Origin: JACVRW01 sp963733885
Lineage (GTDB): Bacteria > Actinomycetota > Thermoleophilia > Solirubrobacterales > Thermoleophilaceae
Length of the DNA stretch: 64,000 bases
Assembly: GCA_963733885.1 (NCBI GenBank)
Contig: CAVTES010000003.1
Location: 71,545-135,544 of the forward strand
Direction of reading: 5' to 3'
Below the pieces are notes generated by a model. That model saw nothing but the letters and a program-made list of their open reading frames with translations. It searched no databases and was not told the origin of the DNA. Every line of letters begins with the position of its first letter. Position 1 is the stretch's first letter. Shown here one piece after another: positions 16,140-23,751 of this stretch. A program made the translations under genes and the position numbers.

Positions 16140-17405
16140 ATGCTCGCGCCTGGGCTGGTGGCGGGTGCTTGTGTCCTCGGGCTGTCCCCGAGAAGCCCTA
16201 CCCGCGGACCTGGGCGAGCCGGGCCAGGGTGCGACCCACACGGCTCGCCCCGAAGCCCGCGCCCCGGCGCTCGGGCGTGCCCTCCCGCCGCGGCGGACGA
16301 CGGTCCGGCTGCGCCGTCGGCGCCCCGCGCGGAAGGCGCCCAGTCCGCCCGGTCCGGCAAGCTCACGCTTCGCGACGTCGCGGCCGCGGCGGGCGTCTCG
16401 ATCGGCACGGCGTCCAACGCGTTCAACCGTCCCGACCTCATCTCGGAAGGGCTCCGTGACCGGGTATTCGAGGCGGCGTCGCGGCTCGGCTACGGCGGTC
16501 CCGATCCCGCCGCGCGGCGCCTGCGCACCGGCCGGACCGGCGCGCTCGGACTCATCTTCACCGACCGCCTCCCGTACGCGTTCGACGACGAGGCCGCCGT
16601 CCTCTTCCTGCGGGGGGTTGCGAACGGGCTCGAGAACTCGGGCGCGGGCCTCCTACTGATCCCCACCTCGCCCACCCGCGAGGAGGGCAGCCGGGTCGTG
16701 CGCGGCGCCGCGGTCGACGGGTTCATCGTCTTCTCCACTCCCACCGGCGACCCACGCCTGGAGGCGGCCCTCGCGCGGGGCCTCCCCACTATCACCGTCG
16801 ACGAGCCGCTCGACGTGCCCACGCCGTTGATCGGCATCGACGACCGTGCCGGCGCCGAAGCGGCTGCCCGCCACGTGGTGGAGCTCGGACATCGCCGCGT
16901 CGCGGTGATCACCTTCCCGGAGTACGCCCGCGACGACAGGACGCTCCCGTTCGACGTCCCGCGCGAGCGCCTCGCCGGCTACCGCGCTGCGCTCGGCGAG
17001 GACTTCGACCCCGGCCTGGTCTTCACAGCGCACACAAACCACCCCGACACCGGCAAGCGGCTGCTCACCGAGATGCTCGAGATCGACCCAATGCCGACCG
17101 CAGTGCTCGTGATGAGTGACGCGCTCGCCTCGGGCGTGGTGCGCGGGGCGCTCGAGGCCGGGTTGCATGTGCCTGAGGACATCTCGGTGGTCGGGTTCGA
17201 CGGCGTGCCGTCCGCGGCCCTTACCCAGCCGCCGCTCACCACCGTCGCGCAGCCGACCGAGCAGAAGGGAGAGCTGACGGCGCAGGCTCTCCTCCGGGCA
17301 CTCGAACAGGGCGAGAGCTGGGGAGAGTCCGACGAGCCGCCGCAGCGGACCATGCTGCCGACCAAGCTCCTAGTCCGAGGGACCACCGGGCCACCGCCCG
17401 GCTGA
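16140..17405 (+). CDS. LacI-family transcriptional regulator
   Basis: The regulator core begins at LTLRDVAAAAGVSIGTASNAF, the LacI helix-turn-helix and hinge. It continues into the periplasmic-binding-like effector domain (GALGLIFTDRLPYAF, DGFIVFSTPTGDP, HVVELGHRRVAVI, PEDISVVGFDGVPSAALTQPPLT). LacI proteins normally begin only a few residues before the HTH; here the first in-frame ATG is at 16140, giving a 70-residue Pro/Ala/Arg-rich extension. No better ATG/GTG/TTG lies nearer the HTH in this frame, so the true start is uncertain or a base is missing upstream. The target sugar is unknown. Confidence 0.82.
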   Translation: MLAPGLVAGACVLGLSPRSPTRGPGRAGPGCDPHGSPRSPRPGARACPPAAADDGPAAPSAPRAEGAQSARSGKLTLRDVAAAAGVSIGTASNAFNRPDLISEGLRDRVFEAASRLGYGGPDPAARRLRTGRTGALGLIFTDRLPYAFDDEAAVLFLRGVANGLENSGAGLLLIPTSPTREEGSRVVRGAAVDGFIVFSTPTGDPRLEAALARGLPTITVDEPLDVPTPLIGIDDRAGAEAAARHVVELGHRRVAVITFPEYARDDRTLPFDVPRERLAGYRAALGEDFDPGLVFTAHTNHPDTGKRLLTEMLEIDPMPTAVLVMSDALASGVVRGALEAGLHVPEDISVVGFDGVPSAALTQPPLTTVAQPTEQKGELTAQALLRALEQGESWGESDEPPQRTMLPTKLLVRGTTGPPPG

Positions 17406-17453
17406 CCGATCACCTCGGGGGCGAAGGCGGCAGCCCGCCTCGGGAACCCCCGG

Positions 17454-18203
17454 TCAGCGGAACAGGTCGTGCTCGCGCGGGCGTCGCAGCGCCACCGCCC
17501 CCGGACCGTCCGCGGCGGTCACGTAGCGCTCCAGCCCACGGACCAGCACCGCGGGTTCGCGCGAGATCTTCGTGCGAGCCAGGTCGGCCGCCGCCGCGAC
17601 GGCGTCGGCGATCCCGATCGAGGTGGCCCGTAGCTCCCGCCCGTAGGCGTCCGGCCGTCCGATCCACTGGTCGAGCGGCACGAGGCCGGCGGCGCCGATC
17701 GCAACGTCGGTCTGCCCGAGGCGCCAGGCGCGGCCGAACGAATCGGTCACCACCACGGCCGGCCGGCGGCCGCGCGCCGCCGCCAGCCCCTCGCGCAGCC
17801 GGCGCGCCGATGCGTCCGGGTCCTCCGGCAGGAGCACCAGCTCGCCCGCACGCGACGCGTTCGACTGGTCCACGCCGGCGTTCGCGCAGACGAAGCCGTG
17901 GCGCGTCTCGCACACCAGCACCCCGTCGCGCGCCCGCACGATCTCGACCGACTCGTCGAGCACGGCCTGCACCAGCCGTGGATCCTTCCCGTGGTCGGCC
18001 GCAAGCGCGCGGGCCCGCTCGCCGGGCTCGATCTCGCCGAGCGAGCGCACCCGGCCTTCGGCCTTCGAGACGACCTTGTGGGCCACGACCAGCACATCGC
18101 CGTCGGCGAGATCCTCCGGCGCCGCGGCTGCCAGCAGGGCGACGAGGTCGTCGCCGGGCCGGATGTCGGGCAGGGGGTCAAGGGGACGAGCGAGAAGGGG
18201 CAC
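17454..18203 (-). CDS. cofE: Coenzyme F420-0:L-glutamate ligase (CofE)
   Basis: 249 residues, the single-domain CofE length, so not fused to an FbiB-type nitroreductase domain. Family blocks are DVLVVAHKVVSKAEGR, GVLVCETRHGFVCANAGVDQSN, VVVTDSFGRAWRLGQTDVAIG and the late RELRATSIGIADA. It adds gamma-linked glutamates to F420-0. Start GTG 18201-18203, 8 nt after TAGCCT (18212-18217, minus strand), so it may have its own leaderless promoter. Two palindromic hairpins lie between it and cofC. It closes the minus-strand F420 gene run. Confidence 0.93.
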   Translation of the reverse strand: MPLLARPLDPLPDIRPGDDLVALLAAAAPEDLADGDVLVVAHKVVSKAEGRVRSLGEIEPGERARALAADHGKDPRLVQAVLDESVEIVRARDGVLVCETRHGFVCANAGVDQSNASRAGELVLLPEDPDASARRLREGLAAARGRRPAVVVTDSFGRAWRLGQTDVAIGAAGLVPLDQWIGRPDAYGRELRATSIGIADAVAAAADLARTKISREPAVLVRGLERYVTAADGPGAVALRRPREHDLFR

Positions 18204-18229
18204 GGCCGGGAAGGCTATGCGGGCGCCGC

Positions 18230-18288
18230 GGGGGAGTGTGGGCCCTCAATGGCGCCATATGCGTGACGCTGAGGGCCCACACTCCCCC
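18230..18288. repeat. Perfect 19-bp inverted repeat (hairpin 1 of a tandem pair)
   Basis: The arms 18230-18248 and 18270-18288 are exact reverse complements (core GAGTGTGGGCCCTCA / TGAGGGCCCACACTC) around a 21-nt loop containing GGCGCCATATGCGTGACGC. It is immediately upstream of cofE on the minus strand. Together with the next hairpin it may be a repeated palindromic element, a processing site or an attenuator in the cofC-cofE spacer. Confidence 0.85.
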
Positions 18289-18294
18289 CGGCGC

Positions 18295-18347
18295 GGGGTG
18301 TGGGCTGTGAAAGGCGCCATATCCGTGACGCTGACAGCCCGCACTCC
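18295..18347. repeat. Near-perfect inverted repeat (hairpin 2 of a tandem pair)
   Basis: The left arm GGGGTGTGGGCTGT (18295-18308) pairs with ACAGCCCGCACTCC (18334-18347) with two mismatches that would be wobble-compatible. The loop holds GGCGCCATATCCGTGACGC, which differs from the loop of hairpin 1 by a single base. The conserved loop with co-varying arms suggests a shared element type rather than chance. Confidence 0.8.
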
Positions 18348-18348
18348 C

Positions 18349-18504
18349 GGCCCAGGGCGGCCGGCGCGACCGCTGGCGTCCGAAGACTGCGCCGGCCAGT
18401 CGGGTCGGCCAGCCTTGGGTGCGGTCTTTGCGCTTCCCGCAACGCCGCGGTCGCGGCGTGGCGCCAACCAGGGCGACGGGGCCAAGGCGCGGGGCCGTAT
18501 GCCC
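18349..18504. other. Non-coding spacer between cofC and the hairpin pair
   Basis: The gap between the cofC stop (18505) and the cofE start (18203) totals about 300 bp; the cofE-proximal third holds the two hairpins. In the remainder (18349-18504) I see no gene: short open frames here have no recognisable protein sequence and read through the hairpins. Confidence 0.6.
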
Positions 18505-19176
18505 TCAGGCCGGCACGGCCGGCCGGCGCCCGAAGCGCTCGAGCTGGCGCAGCGCCGCGCGGGTGGACGGCGCCCGGCCGCGCCGCTCCGCCAGCGCCGC
18601 CTTCAGCGCGGCCAGGTCCGCGTCGGTGTCCACGTCCAGCATCAGCGAGGGCACATCCTCGGCCGCGGAGGCCACTCCCGCGGCCGCGGCGGCGGCCACG
18701 TGGCGCTCGAGGCTCCCCGGCCCGAACGAGGGGGCGATCGCGTCGGGTGGGGCGAGCACGAGCGCGTTGGTCCCGGTCCGGTGCCGGTCGGGGACGATCG
18801 ACACCCGGCGCGGCGCCCGCAGCAGCGCCGCCACTTCACCGGGATCCAGCAGCGGCGTGTCCCCGGGCACGAGCAGCACGCGCTCGAAGCCGTCCGCCAG
18901 TGCGTACGAGATTCCGATCGCGGCGGCCGCCGACTGGCCGGCCTCGACGGTGTCCCGCAGCACCAGGACGTTCTCGCCGCGCGCGGCCGCGCCGGCCGCG
19001 GGGTCGGCCGTGACCACGGCCACCGAGTCGAGCCCCGGCACCCGCCGCAGCGAGGCCAGCACGTCGGCGAACATCGCCTGCGCGAGCCCCTGCCGCGGGC
19101 CCGGCCCGAGCGCGGGCGCCAGACGCCGCTTGGCGGCGCCGAAGCTCTTCACGGGAAGGATCGCGAGCGTGCGCAT
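18505..19176 (-). CDS. cofC: 2-phospho-L-lactate / phosphoenolpyruvate guanylyltransferase (CofC/FbiD)
   Basis: 223 residues from ATG 19174-19176. The N-terminal LPVKSFGAAKRRLAPALG is the nucleotide-binding signature of CofC (MobA-like fold). It continues with VAVVTADPAA, RVLLVPGDTPLLDPGEV and VPDRHRTGTNALVLAPP. It makes the guanylylated C3 donor (lactyl- or PEP-derived) used by CofD. The upstream ATG at 19287 adds 37 residues of unrelated basic sequence and is rejected. It lies 73 nt downstream of cofD in the same direction. Confidence 0.92.
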   Translation of the reverse strand: MRTLAILPVKSFGAAKRRLAPALGPGPRQGLAQAMFADVLASLRRVPGLDSVAVVTADPAAGAAARGENVLVLRDTVEAGQSAAAAIGISYALADGFERVLLVPGDTPLLDPGEVAALLRAPRRVSIVPDRHRTGTNALVLAPPDAIAPSFGPGSLERHVAAAAAAGVASAAEDVPSLMLDVDTDADLAALKAALAERRGRAPSTRAALRQLERFGRRPAVPA

Positions 19177-19249
19177 CGGTGGCGAAGCCGGCAAGCGGCG
19201 AGTTCGAGCGTACCGCCAAGGGCGGGGGGGCGGGCCGACGAGCGCCCTG

Positions 19250-20176
19250 TTACGAGACGAGCCCGCTCCCGAACTCCACCACCTCATCGGCCACGCGGCG
19301 CCTCGCCTCCTTGCCGTCCATCACCGTGCCGGTCACCAGGCAGGGCAGCCCGTCCACCGGCTCGTCCGCCACGACCGCGTCGATCAGGTCCGAGTACACC
19401 CGGGCGATCCCGGCCGCGCTCGTCTCTACGTCCGCCCAGGCGCAGAAGTGCTCCGTGGGCCCCTTCAGCGAGCGCCCGTCCACGAACGGGCTGACCGCGA
19501 CCACCGGCGCCGGCGCGCCCGTGATCGCCTCCCGCATTCCGGGCAGCGCCAGGATCGGCCCGATCGAGATGACCGGGTTCGACGGCCCGATCACAATCAG
19601 GTCGCAGGTGGCGAGGGCAGTGAGCACCTCGTCGGTCGGACGCGCCTGCTCTATCCCCTCCAGCGAGACCCCCTCCACGGGAGGCGCCGCCCGCGCCACG
19701 ATCATGTACTCCTGGAACGGCCACAGGCGCCCGTCGTGCCGGACGTGCGTCGTCACCGGCTGGTCCGACATCGGAAGCACCCGCGCCGACACGCCCATCG
19801 CGTCGACCACCTCGGCCTGCGCCTCCGTCAGCCGCCGGCCTGCCCGCAGCGACTCGGTGCGGATCATGCACATCGCCAGATCGCGGTCGCCCAGGTGGAA
19901 CCAGACGGGCCGCCCGGCCGCGCGCAAGGCGTCCATCACGACCGACGTGTCCCCCCGCAGGCCCCAGCCGCGTGGATCGATCGAATCGGCGAGCCAGTAC
20001 GTGACGAGGTCAGGGTCGGGGGAGACGTGCACGCCGTGCACCTCCACGTCGTCGCCCGTGTTCGCCACGACCGTCAGCTGGTCGCAAACGTCGGCCAGCC
20101 CGCGCGCGAGCTTCGCCCCTCCGGTGCCCCCGGAGAGGAGCACCACGTTACTCAGGCCGGCACGCCCTCCGGCCAC
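19250..20176 (-). CDS. cofD: 2-phospho-L-lactate transferase (CofD/FbiA)
   Basis: 308 residues from GTG 20174-20176. The N-terminal glycine loop is VVLLSGGTGGAKLARGL, followed by VVANTGDDVEVHGVHVSPDPD (the FO/GDP pocket), WFHLGDRDLAMCMIRTESL and CDLIVIGPSNPVISIGPIL, all CofD hallmarks. It transfers the phospho-lactyl/enolpyruvyl group to FO. The gene overlaps the upstream SDR gene by 25 nt; if a later GTG (at the NVV residues) is used the overlap disappears, so the exact start is open. Confidence 0.94.
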   Translation of the reverse strand: MAGGRAGLSNVVLLSGGTGGAKLARGLADVCDQLTVVANTGDDVEVHGVHVSPDPDLVTYWLADSIDPRGWGLRGDTSVVMDALRAAGRPVWFHLGDRDLAMCMIRTESLRAGRRLTEAQAEVVDAMGVSARVLPMSDQPVTTHVRHDGRLWPFQEYMIVARAAPPVEGVSLEGIEQARPTDEVLTALATCDLIVIGPSNPVISIGPILALPGMREAITGAPAPVVAVSPFVDGRSLKGPTEHFCAWADVETSAAGIARVYSDLIDAVVADEPVDGLPCLVTGTVMDGKEARRRVADEVVEFGSGLVS

Positions 20177-21000
20177 CCGTCCACGAAGATGTCGAGCGTC
20201 AGGTCGGTGTCCCCGGCGGCCGCGTACCGGTCGAGGTCTGTCACGCCCGCCTCGGCCAGCACCTCGTCGTCGATGAACACGTTGCCCGTGCAGGAGCGCG
20301 GGTCGCGCAGGAGAATCGCGTGGGCCGCGTCGGCGACGATCTCGGGCGCGCGGGCGCGCCGCATCGCTTCGTCGCCGCCCAGAAGGTTCTGGACCGCGGC
20401 GGTGGCGATGATCGTGCGCGGCCAGAGGCAGTTGGCGCCGATCCCCGACTCGGCCTCGTCTGCCGCGAGCCCGAGGGTGATCATCGTCATCCCCATCTTC
20501 GAGAGCGTGTAGGCGCTGTGGCCCGCGAGCCAGCGCGGGTCTGCCGACAGGGGCGGCGAGAGTGTCAGGACGTGCGCGTGTGACGACTCGCGCAGGTGCG
20601 GCAGCGCCGCGCGGGTGACCACGAACGTGCCGCGCGAGTTGATCTGCTGCATCAGGTCAAAGCGCTTCACGGGCAGGTCGCGCATCGGCGCAATGTTGAT
20701 CGCGCTGGCGTTGTTGACGACCACGTCGATCCCGCCGAAACGCTCGACGGTCTGCGCCACGGCCGCCTCCACCGCCTCCGCGTCGCGGATATCCCCGACT
20801 ATCGGCAGCGCCTCGCCGCCGGCGGCCTCGATCTCCTCCGCCGCGGTGTAGATGGTGCCGGGCAGCCTGGGGTGGGGCTCGGTGGTCTTCGCGATCAGGG
20901 CAATGCGGGCCCCGTCGCGCGCTGCGCGCACAGCGATCGCGAGGCCGATGCCGCGGCTGCCGCCGGACATGAGGATGGTGCGGCCGGAGAGCGAGTCCAT
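20152..21000 (-). CDS. Short-chain dehydrogenase/reductase, HSDL2-like
   Basis: 282 residues. It shows the Rossmann loop SGGSRGIGLAIA, NNASAIN, and a catalytic YTLSK (Tyr-X3-Lys). The block NCLWPRTIIATAAVQNLLGG is typical of hydroxysteroid-dehydrogenase-like-2 SDRs. The cofactor loop (ALIAKTTEPHP) fits NADP. The substrate is unknown. It lies between fgd and cofD: the fgd stop and its own ATG are 2 nt apart, and it overlaps cofD by 25 nt, so it is probably translated from the same message. Whether it serves F420 metabolism or is merely a passenger cannot be told. Confidence 0.88.
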   Translation of the reverse strand: MDSLSGRTILMSGGSRGIGLAIAVRAARDGARIALIAKTTEPHPRLPGTIYTAAEEIEAAGGEALPIVGDIRDAEAVEAAVAQTVERFGGIDVVVNNASAINIAPMRDLPVKRFDLMQQINSRGTFVVTRAALPHLRESSHAHVLTLSPPLSADPRWLAGHSAYTLSKMGMTMITLGLAADEAESGIGANCLWPRTIIATAAVQNLLGGDEAMRRARAPEIVADAAHAILLRDPRSCTGNVFIDDEVLAEAGVTDLDRYAAAGDTDLTLDIFVDGWPEGVPA

Positions 21001-21002
21001 GG

Positions 21003-22001
21003 TCAGACCCTATCCCTAAGCAGGGGCAGCACGTCCTCCCCGAATTGCGACAGGAAGCGGCGCTGGTCGTGCCCGGGGCCGTGAAGGAGCAGCTCGTCGA
21101 AGCCGAGCTCCGTGTACACGCGGATCTTGTCCACGACCTCCTCCGGATCGTCCGAGCAGATGAAGCGGCGCGGCGCCTGGTCGAGGTTCTCCTGCGCGGC
21201 GCGCTCCATCTCCAGCGGGTCCTCGATTCCCTCCTTCTGCTGGGGCTCGAGCCCCAGGGCCGCCCAGAAGTGGGTGTTCGAGAAGGCCCGTTCGCGGTCG
21301 CGGTCGTAGGAGACCTTGATCTCGATCATGCGCCGGATCGCGTCGGGGTCGCGACCCGCTTGCGAGGCGCCCTCCTTCACCTTGCCGAGCAGCTCCTCGT
21401 AGAGGGCCGGGTCCTTGCCGCTCGTGCAGATGAACCCCTCGCCGGTGCGCCCGGCGAGCTTTGCGGCGAGCGGGCCGGAGGCGGCGACGTAGATCGGCAC
21501 CGGCTCGTCGGGCCGGTCGTAGATGGTGGCCCGCTGGGTGCGGTAGAAGCGGCCCTCGAAGTCCACCCGCTCCCCGCGCCACAGCAGCCGGATCAGCTCG
21601 ATCGCCTCGGCCAGCCGCTGGCGCCGCTCCTTGCGGCCCGGGAACTCGCCGCCCGTGACGGGCGTCTCGTTCATGGCCTCCCCGGTGCCCACGCCGAGGA
21701 AGACGCGGCCGGGCGCCAGGCAGCCGAGCGTGGCAAACGCCTGGGCGACCATCGACGGGTGGTAGCGCAGCGTCGGCGTCAGGACGCTCGTGCCGAGGGT
21801 GGCCGACGAGGTGCGCGCCGCGGCGGCGCCGAGCCACGGCAGGGCGGCGGGGGAGTGCCCACCGTTGTGGACCCACGGCTGGAAATGGTCGGAGGTCGCG
21901 ACGATCTCGAGCCCTGTGCGCTCCGCCTCGACCGCGAACTCGAGCAGCGTGGCGGGATCGAACTGCTCGGCGGAGGCCTTGTAGCCGATGCGGACGGGCA
22001 C
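21003..22001 (-). CDS. fgd: F420-dependent glucose-6-phosphate dehydrogenase
   Basis: 332 residues from GTG 21999-22001. The sequence follows mycobacterial FGD1 as I remember it: GYKASAEQFDP at the start, SDHFQPWVHNGGHSP, LGTSVLTPTLRYHPS, VFLGVGTGEAMNE, GFICTSGKDPALYEE and HGPGHDQRRFL. It oxidises glucose-6-phosphate and reduces F420, feeding F420H2 to other reductases. TAGGAT lies 8 nt upstream of the GTG (22010-22015, minus strand), so probably leaderless. It is first in a minus-strand run with an SDR, cofD, cofC and cofE. The in-frame upstream ATG at 22385 overlaps the divergent gene and is rejected. Confidence 0.93.
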   Translation of the reverse strand: MPVRIGYKASAEQFDPATLLEFAVEAERTGLEIVATSDHFQPWVHNGGHSPAALPWLGAAAARTSSATLGTSVLTPTLRYHPSMVAQAFATLGCLAPGRVFLGVGTGEAMNETPVTGGEFPGRKERRQRLAEAIELIRLLWRGERVDFEGRFYRTQRATIYDRPDEPVPIYVAASGPLAAKLAGRTGEGFICTSGKDPALYEELLGKVKEGASQAGRDPDAIRRMIEIKVSYDRDRERAFSNTHFWAALGLEPQQKEGIEDPLEMERAAQENLDQAPRRFICSDDPEEVVDKIRVYTELGFDELLLHGPGHDQRRFLSQFGEDVLPLLRDRV

Positions 22002-22034
22002 GCGGCGGGATCCTATGGATAGGCTGCCCGCGCC

Positions 22035-22784
22035 TTGCGCCTCGCGGAACGCACAGCCCTCGTCACCGGCGGCGCGTCGGGCATCGGCGCCGCCACCTGC
22101 CGCCGGCTTGCCGCAGAGGGAGCGCGCGTGGCGGTGACCGACATGAACCGCGAGGGCGCGGAGCGGGTCTCGGACGAGGTCGGCGGGGCCGCCTACGAGC
22201 TCGACGTGCGCTCGGAGGAGTCCATCGCAGCGGCGGTAGGGAGCACGGAGAGCGACCTCGGACCGGTCGACGTGCTCGTGAACAACGCCGGGTACGACGA
22301 GTGGAGCTGGTTCACCGACACCGACCCGGCGCTCTGGGACCGGGTGCTCGCCGTGAACCTGCGCGGTGTGATCGCGGTCACCCACGCGGTTCTGCCGGGC
22401 ATGCAGGAGCGCCGCCAGGGCCGGATTGTCAACACAGCCTCCGAGGCCGGCCGGGTGGGCTCGAGCGGGTCGGCCGTCTACTCGGCCGCGAAGGCGGGCG
22501 TGATCGGCTTCACCAAGGCGATAGCGATCGAGAACGGCCGCTACGGGATCACATGCAACGCGGTGGCGCCCGGGCCCATCGACACGCCGCTCCTCATGGG
22601 CGCGCCCGAGCGGCTGGGCGACGTCGGCAAGCGCCTCGTCGAGACGATGATCGGCTCGACCAACCTGCGCCGCCTCGGCCAGCCCGACGAGGTGGCCGCC
22701 GCGATCGCCTTCCTCGCGTCCGACGACGCCTCCTACGTCACGGGTCAGGCGCTCGGCGTGAGCGGGGGCCTTGCCAGAATCTGA
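22035..22784 (+). CDS. SDR-family dehydrogenase, BadH-like (2-hydroxycyclohexanecarboxyl-CoA dehydrogenase type)
   Basis: 249 residues. It has TGGASGIGAATCRRLAAEG, LVNNAGYDEW, the catalytic VYSAAKAG (Tyr-X3-Lys) and the C-terminal YVTGQALGVSGGLARI. NTASEAGRVGSSGSAVY and the overall pattern resemble BadH of anaerobic benzoate/cyclohexanecarboxylate degradation; a 3-oxoacyl or 3-hydroxyacyl-CoA substrate is equally possible. Start TTG 22035, 9 nt after TAGGCT (22020-22025). It is divergent from fgd with only 33 nt between starts, and followed within 2 nt by HMG-CoA lyase, indicating an operon. Confidence 0.87.
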   Translation: MRLAERTALVTGGASGIGAATCRRLAAEGARVAVTDMNREGAERVSDEVGGAAYELDVRSEESIAAAVGSTESDLGPVDVLVNNAGYDEWSWFTDTDPALWDRVLAVNLRGVIAVTHAVLPGMQERRQGRIVNTASEAGRVGSSGSAVYSAAKAGVIGFTKAIAIENGRYGITCNAVAPGPIDTPLLMGAPERLGDVGKRLVETMIGSTNLRRLGQPDEVAAAIAFLASDDASYVTGQALGVSGGLARI

Positions 22785-22786
22785 GC

Positions 22787-23692
22787 GTGGCGGCAGAGCA
22801 GGTGCGCATCCGCGAGGTCGGCCCGCGGGACGGCTTCCAGAACGAGCCCGAGGTGATCCCGACGGCCGACAAGGTGCGGCTCATCGAGATGCTCGCCCGC
22901 ACGGGCATTACGAGGCTCGAGGTTACGAGCTTCGTGCGCGCCGACGTGATCCCACAGCTCGCCGACGCGACCGAGGTGCTGCGGGCGGCGGACATCCCCG
23001 ACGAGGTGTCGGTGACCGTGCTGATCCCGAACGAGCGGGGGCTCGACAACGCGCTCGAGGTGAGGGACACCTTCGACGAGGTCAACCTGTTCCTGTCCGC
23101 CTCCGAAACGCACAACCGCAAGAACGTGAACAGGTCGATCGAGGAGTCGCTGGCGGGGCTCGAGCGGGTGATCGAGCGCGCGCGGGCGGAGGGGCTTCGA
23201 TGCGAGGGAGTGATCTCGGTCGCATTCGGCTGCCCGTACGAGGGCGACGTGCCGCCCGAGCGGGTGCTGTCGATTGCGCGGAGGTTGGTGGAAGCCGGCT
23301 GCGAGGAGATCGCCTTCGGCGACACCACCGGGATGGCGAACCCGGTGCAGGTGAGGCGCTTCTTCGAGGACATCGACCTCGGCGCGGAGCTCACGGCGCA
23401 CTTCCACAACACGCGCGGCCAGGGCCTGGCCAACGCGGTCGCCGCCCTCGACGCCGGCGTGCGCTCCTTCGAGTCCTCCTTCGGCGAGCTGGGCGGCTGC
23501 CCGGTGCCCAAGGGCGCCACCGGCAACATCGCCAGCGAAGACGTCGTATCGATGCTCCACGAGATGGGTTATGAGACAGGCATCGACCTCGAGCGGCTCG
23601 TCGAATGCGCCCGCGAGGCACAGCGGGTACTCGGCCGTCCCCTCGGCAGTCACGTGTTGACCGCCGGCCCGGTGGACTGGCACCGAACATGA
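22787..23692 (+). CDS. Hydroxymethylglutaryl-CoA lyase
   Basis: 301 residues from GTG 22787. Family marks are REVGPRDGFQNEPEVIP at the start (metal and catalytic Asp/Arg), EVTSFVRADVIPQLAD, FGCPYEGDVPPE, GDTTGMANP, HFHNTRGQGLANA and the active-site loop GELGGCPVPKGATGN with its Cys. It cleaves HMG-CoA to acetyl-CoA and acetoacetate, the last step of leucine breakdown. The gene starts 2 nt after the SDR stop. Acetoacetyl-CoA synthetase at 46 kb and the carboxyltransferase at 28.8 kb could act in the same route. Confidence 0.93.
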   Translation: MAAEQVRIREVGPRDGFQNEPEVIPTADKVRLIEMLARTGITRLEVTSFVRADVIPQLADATEVLRAADIPDEVSVTVLIPNERGLDNALEVRDTFDEVNLFLSASETHNRKNVNRSIEESLAGLERVIERARAEGLRCEGVISVAFGCPYEGDVPPERVLSIARRLVEAGCEEIAFGDTTGMANPVQVRRFFEDIDLGAELTAHFHNTRGQGLANAVAALDAGVRSFESSFGELGGCPVPKGATGNIASEDVVSMLHEMGYETGIDLERLVECAREAQRVLGRPLGSHVLTAGPVDWHRT

Positions 23693-23751
23693 GGCCGCGT
23701 TAACACGGGCCGGAGCCGGGTACGGAGCCCTCCGAGGAGGAGAGGCCCCCA

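Noticed and set aside
18215..18485. Short open frames across the tandem hairpins
   Set aside because: They consist mainly of the palindromic repeats read in three frames; no independent support for coding.
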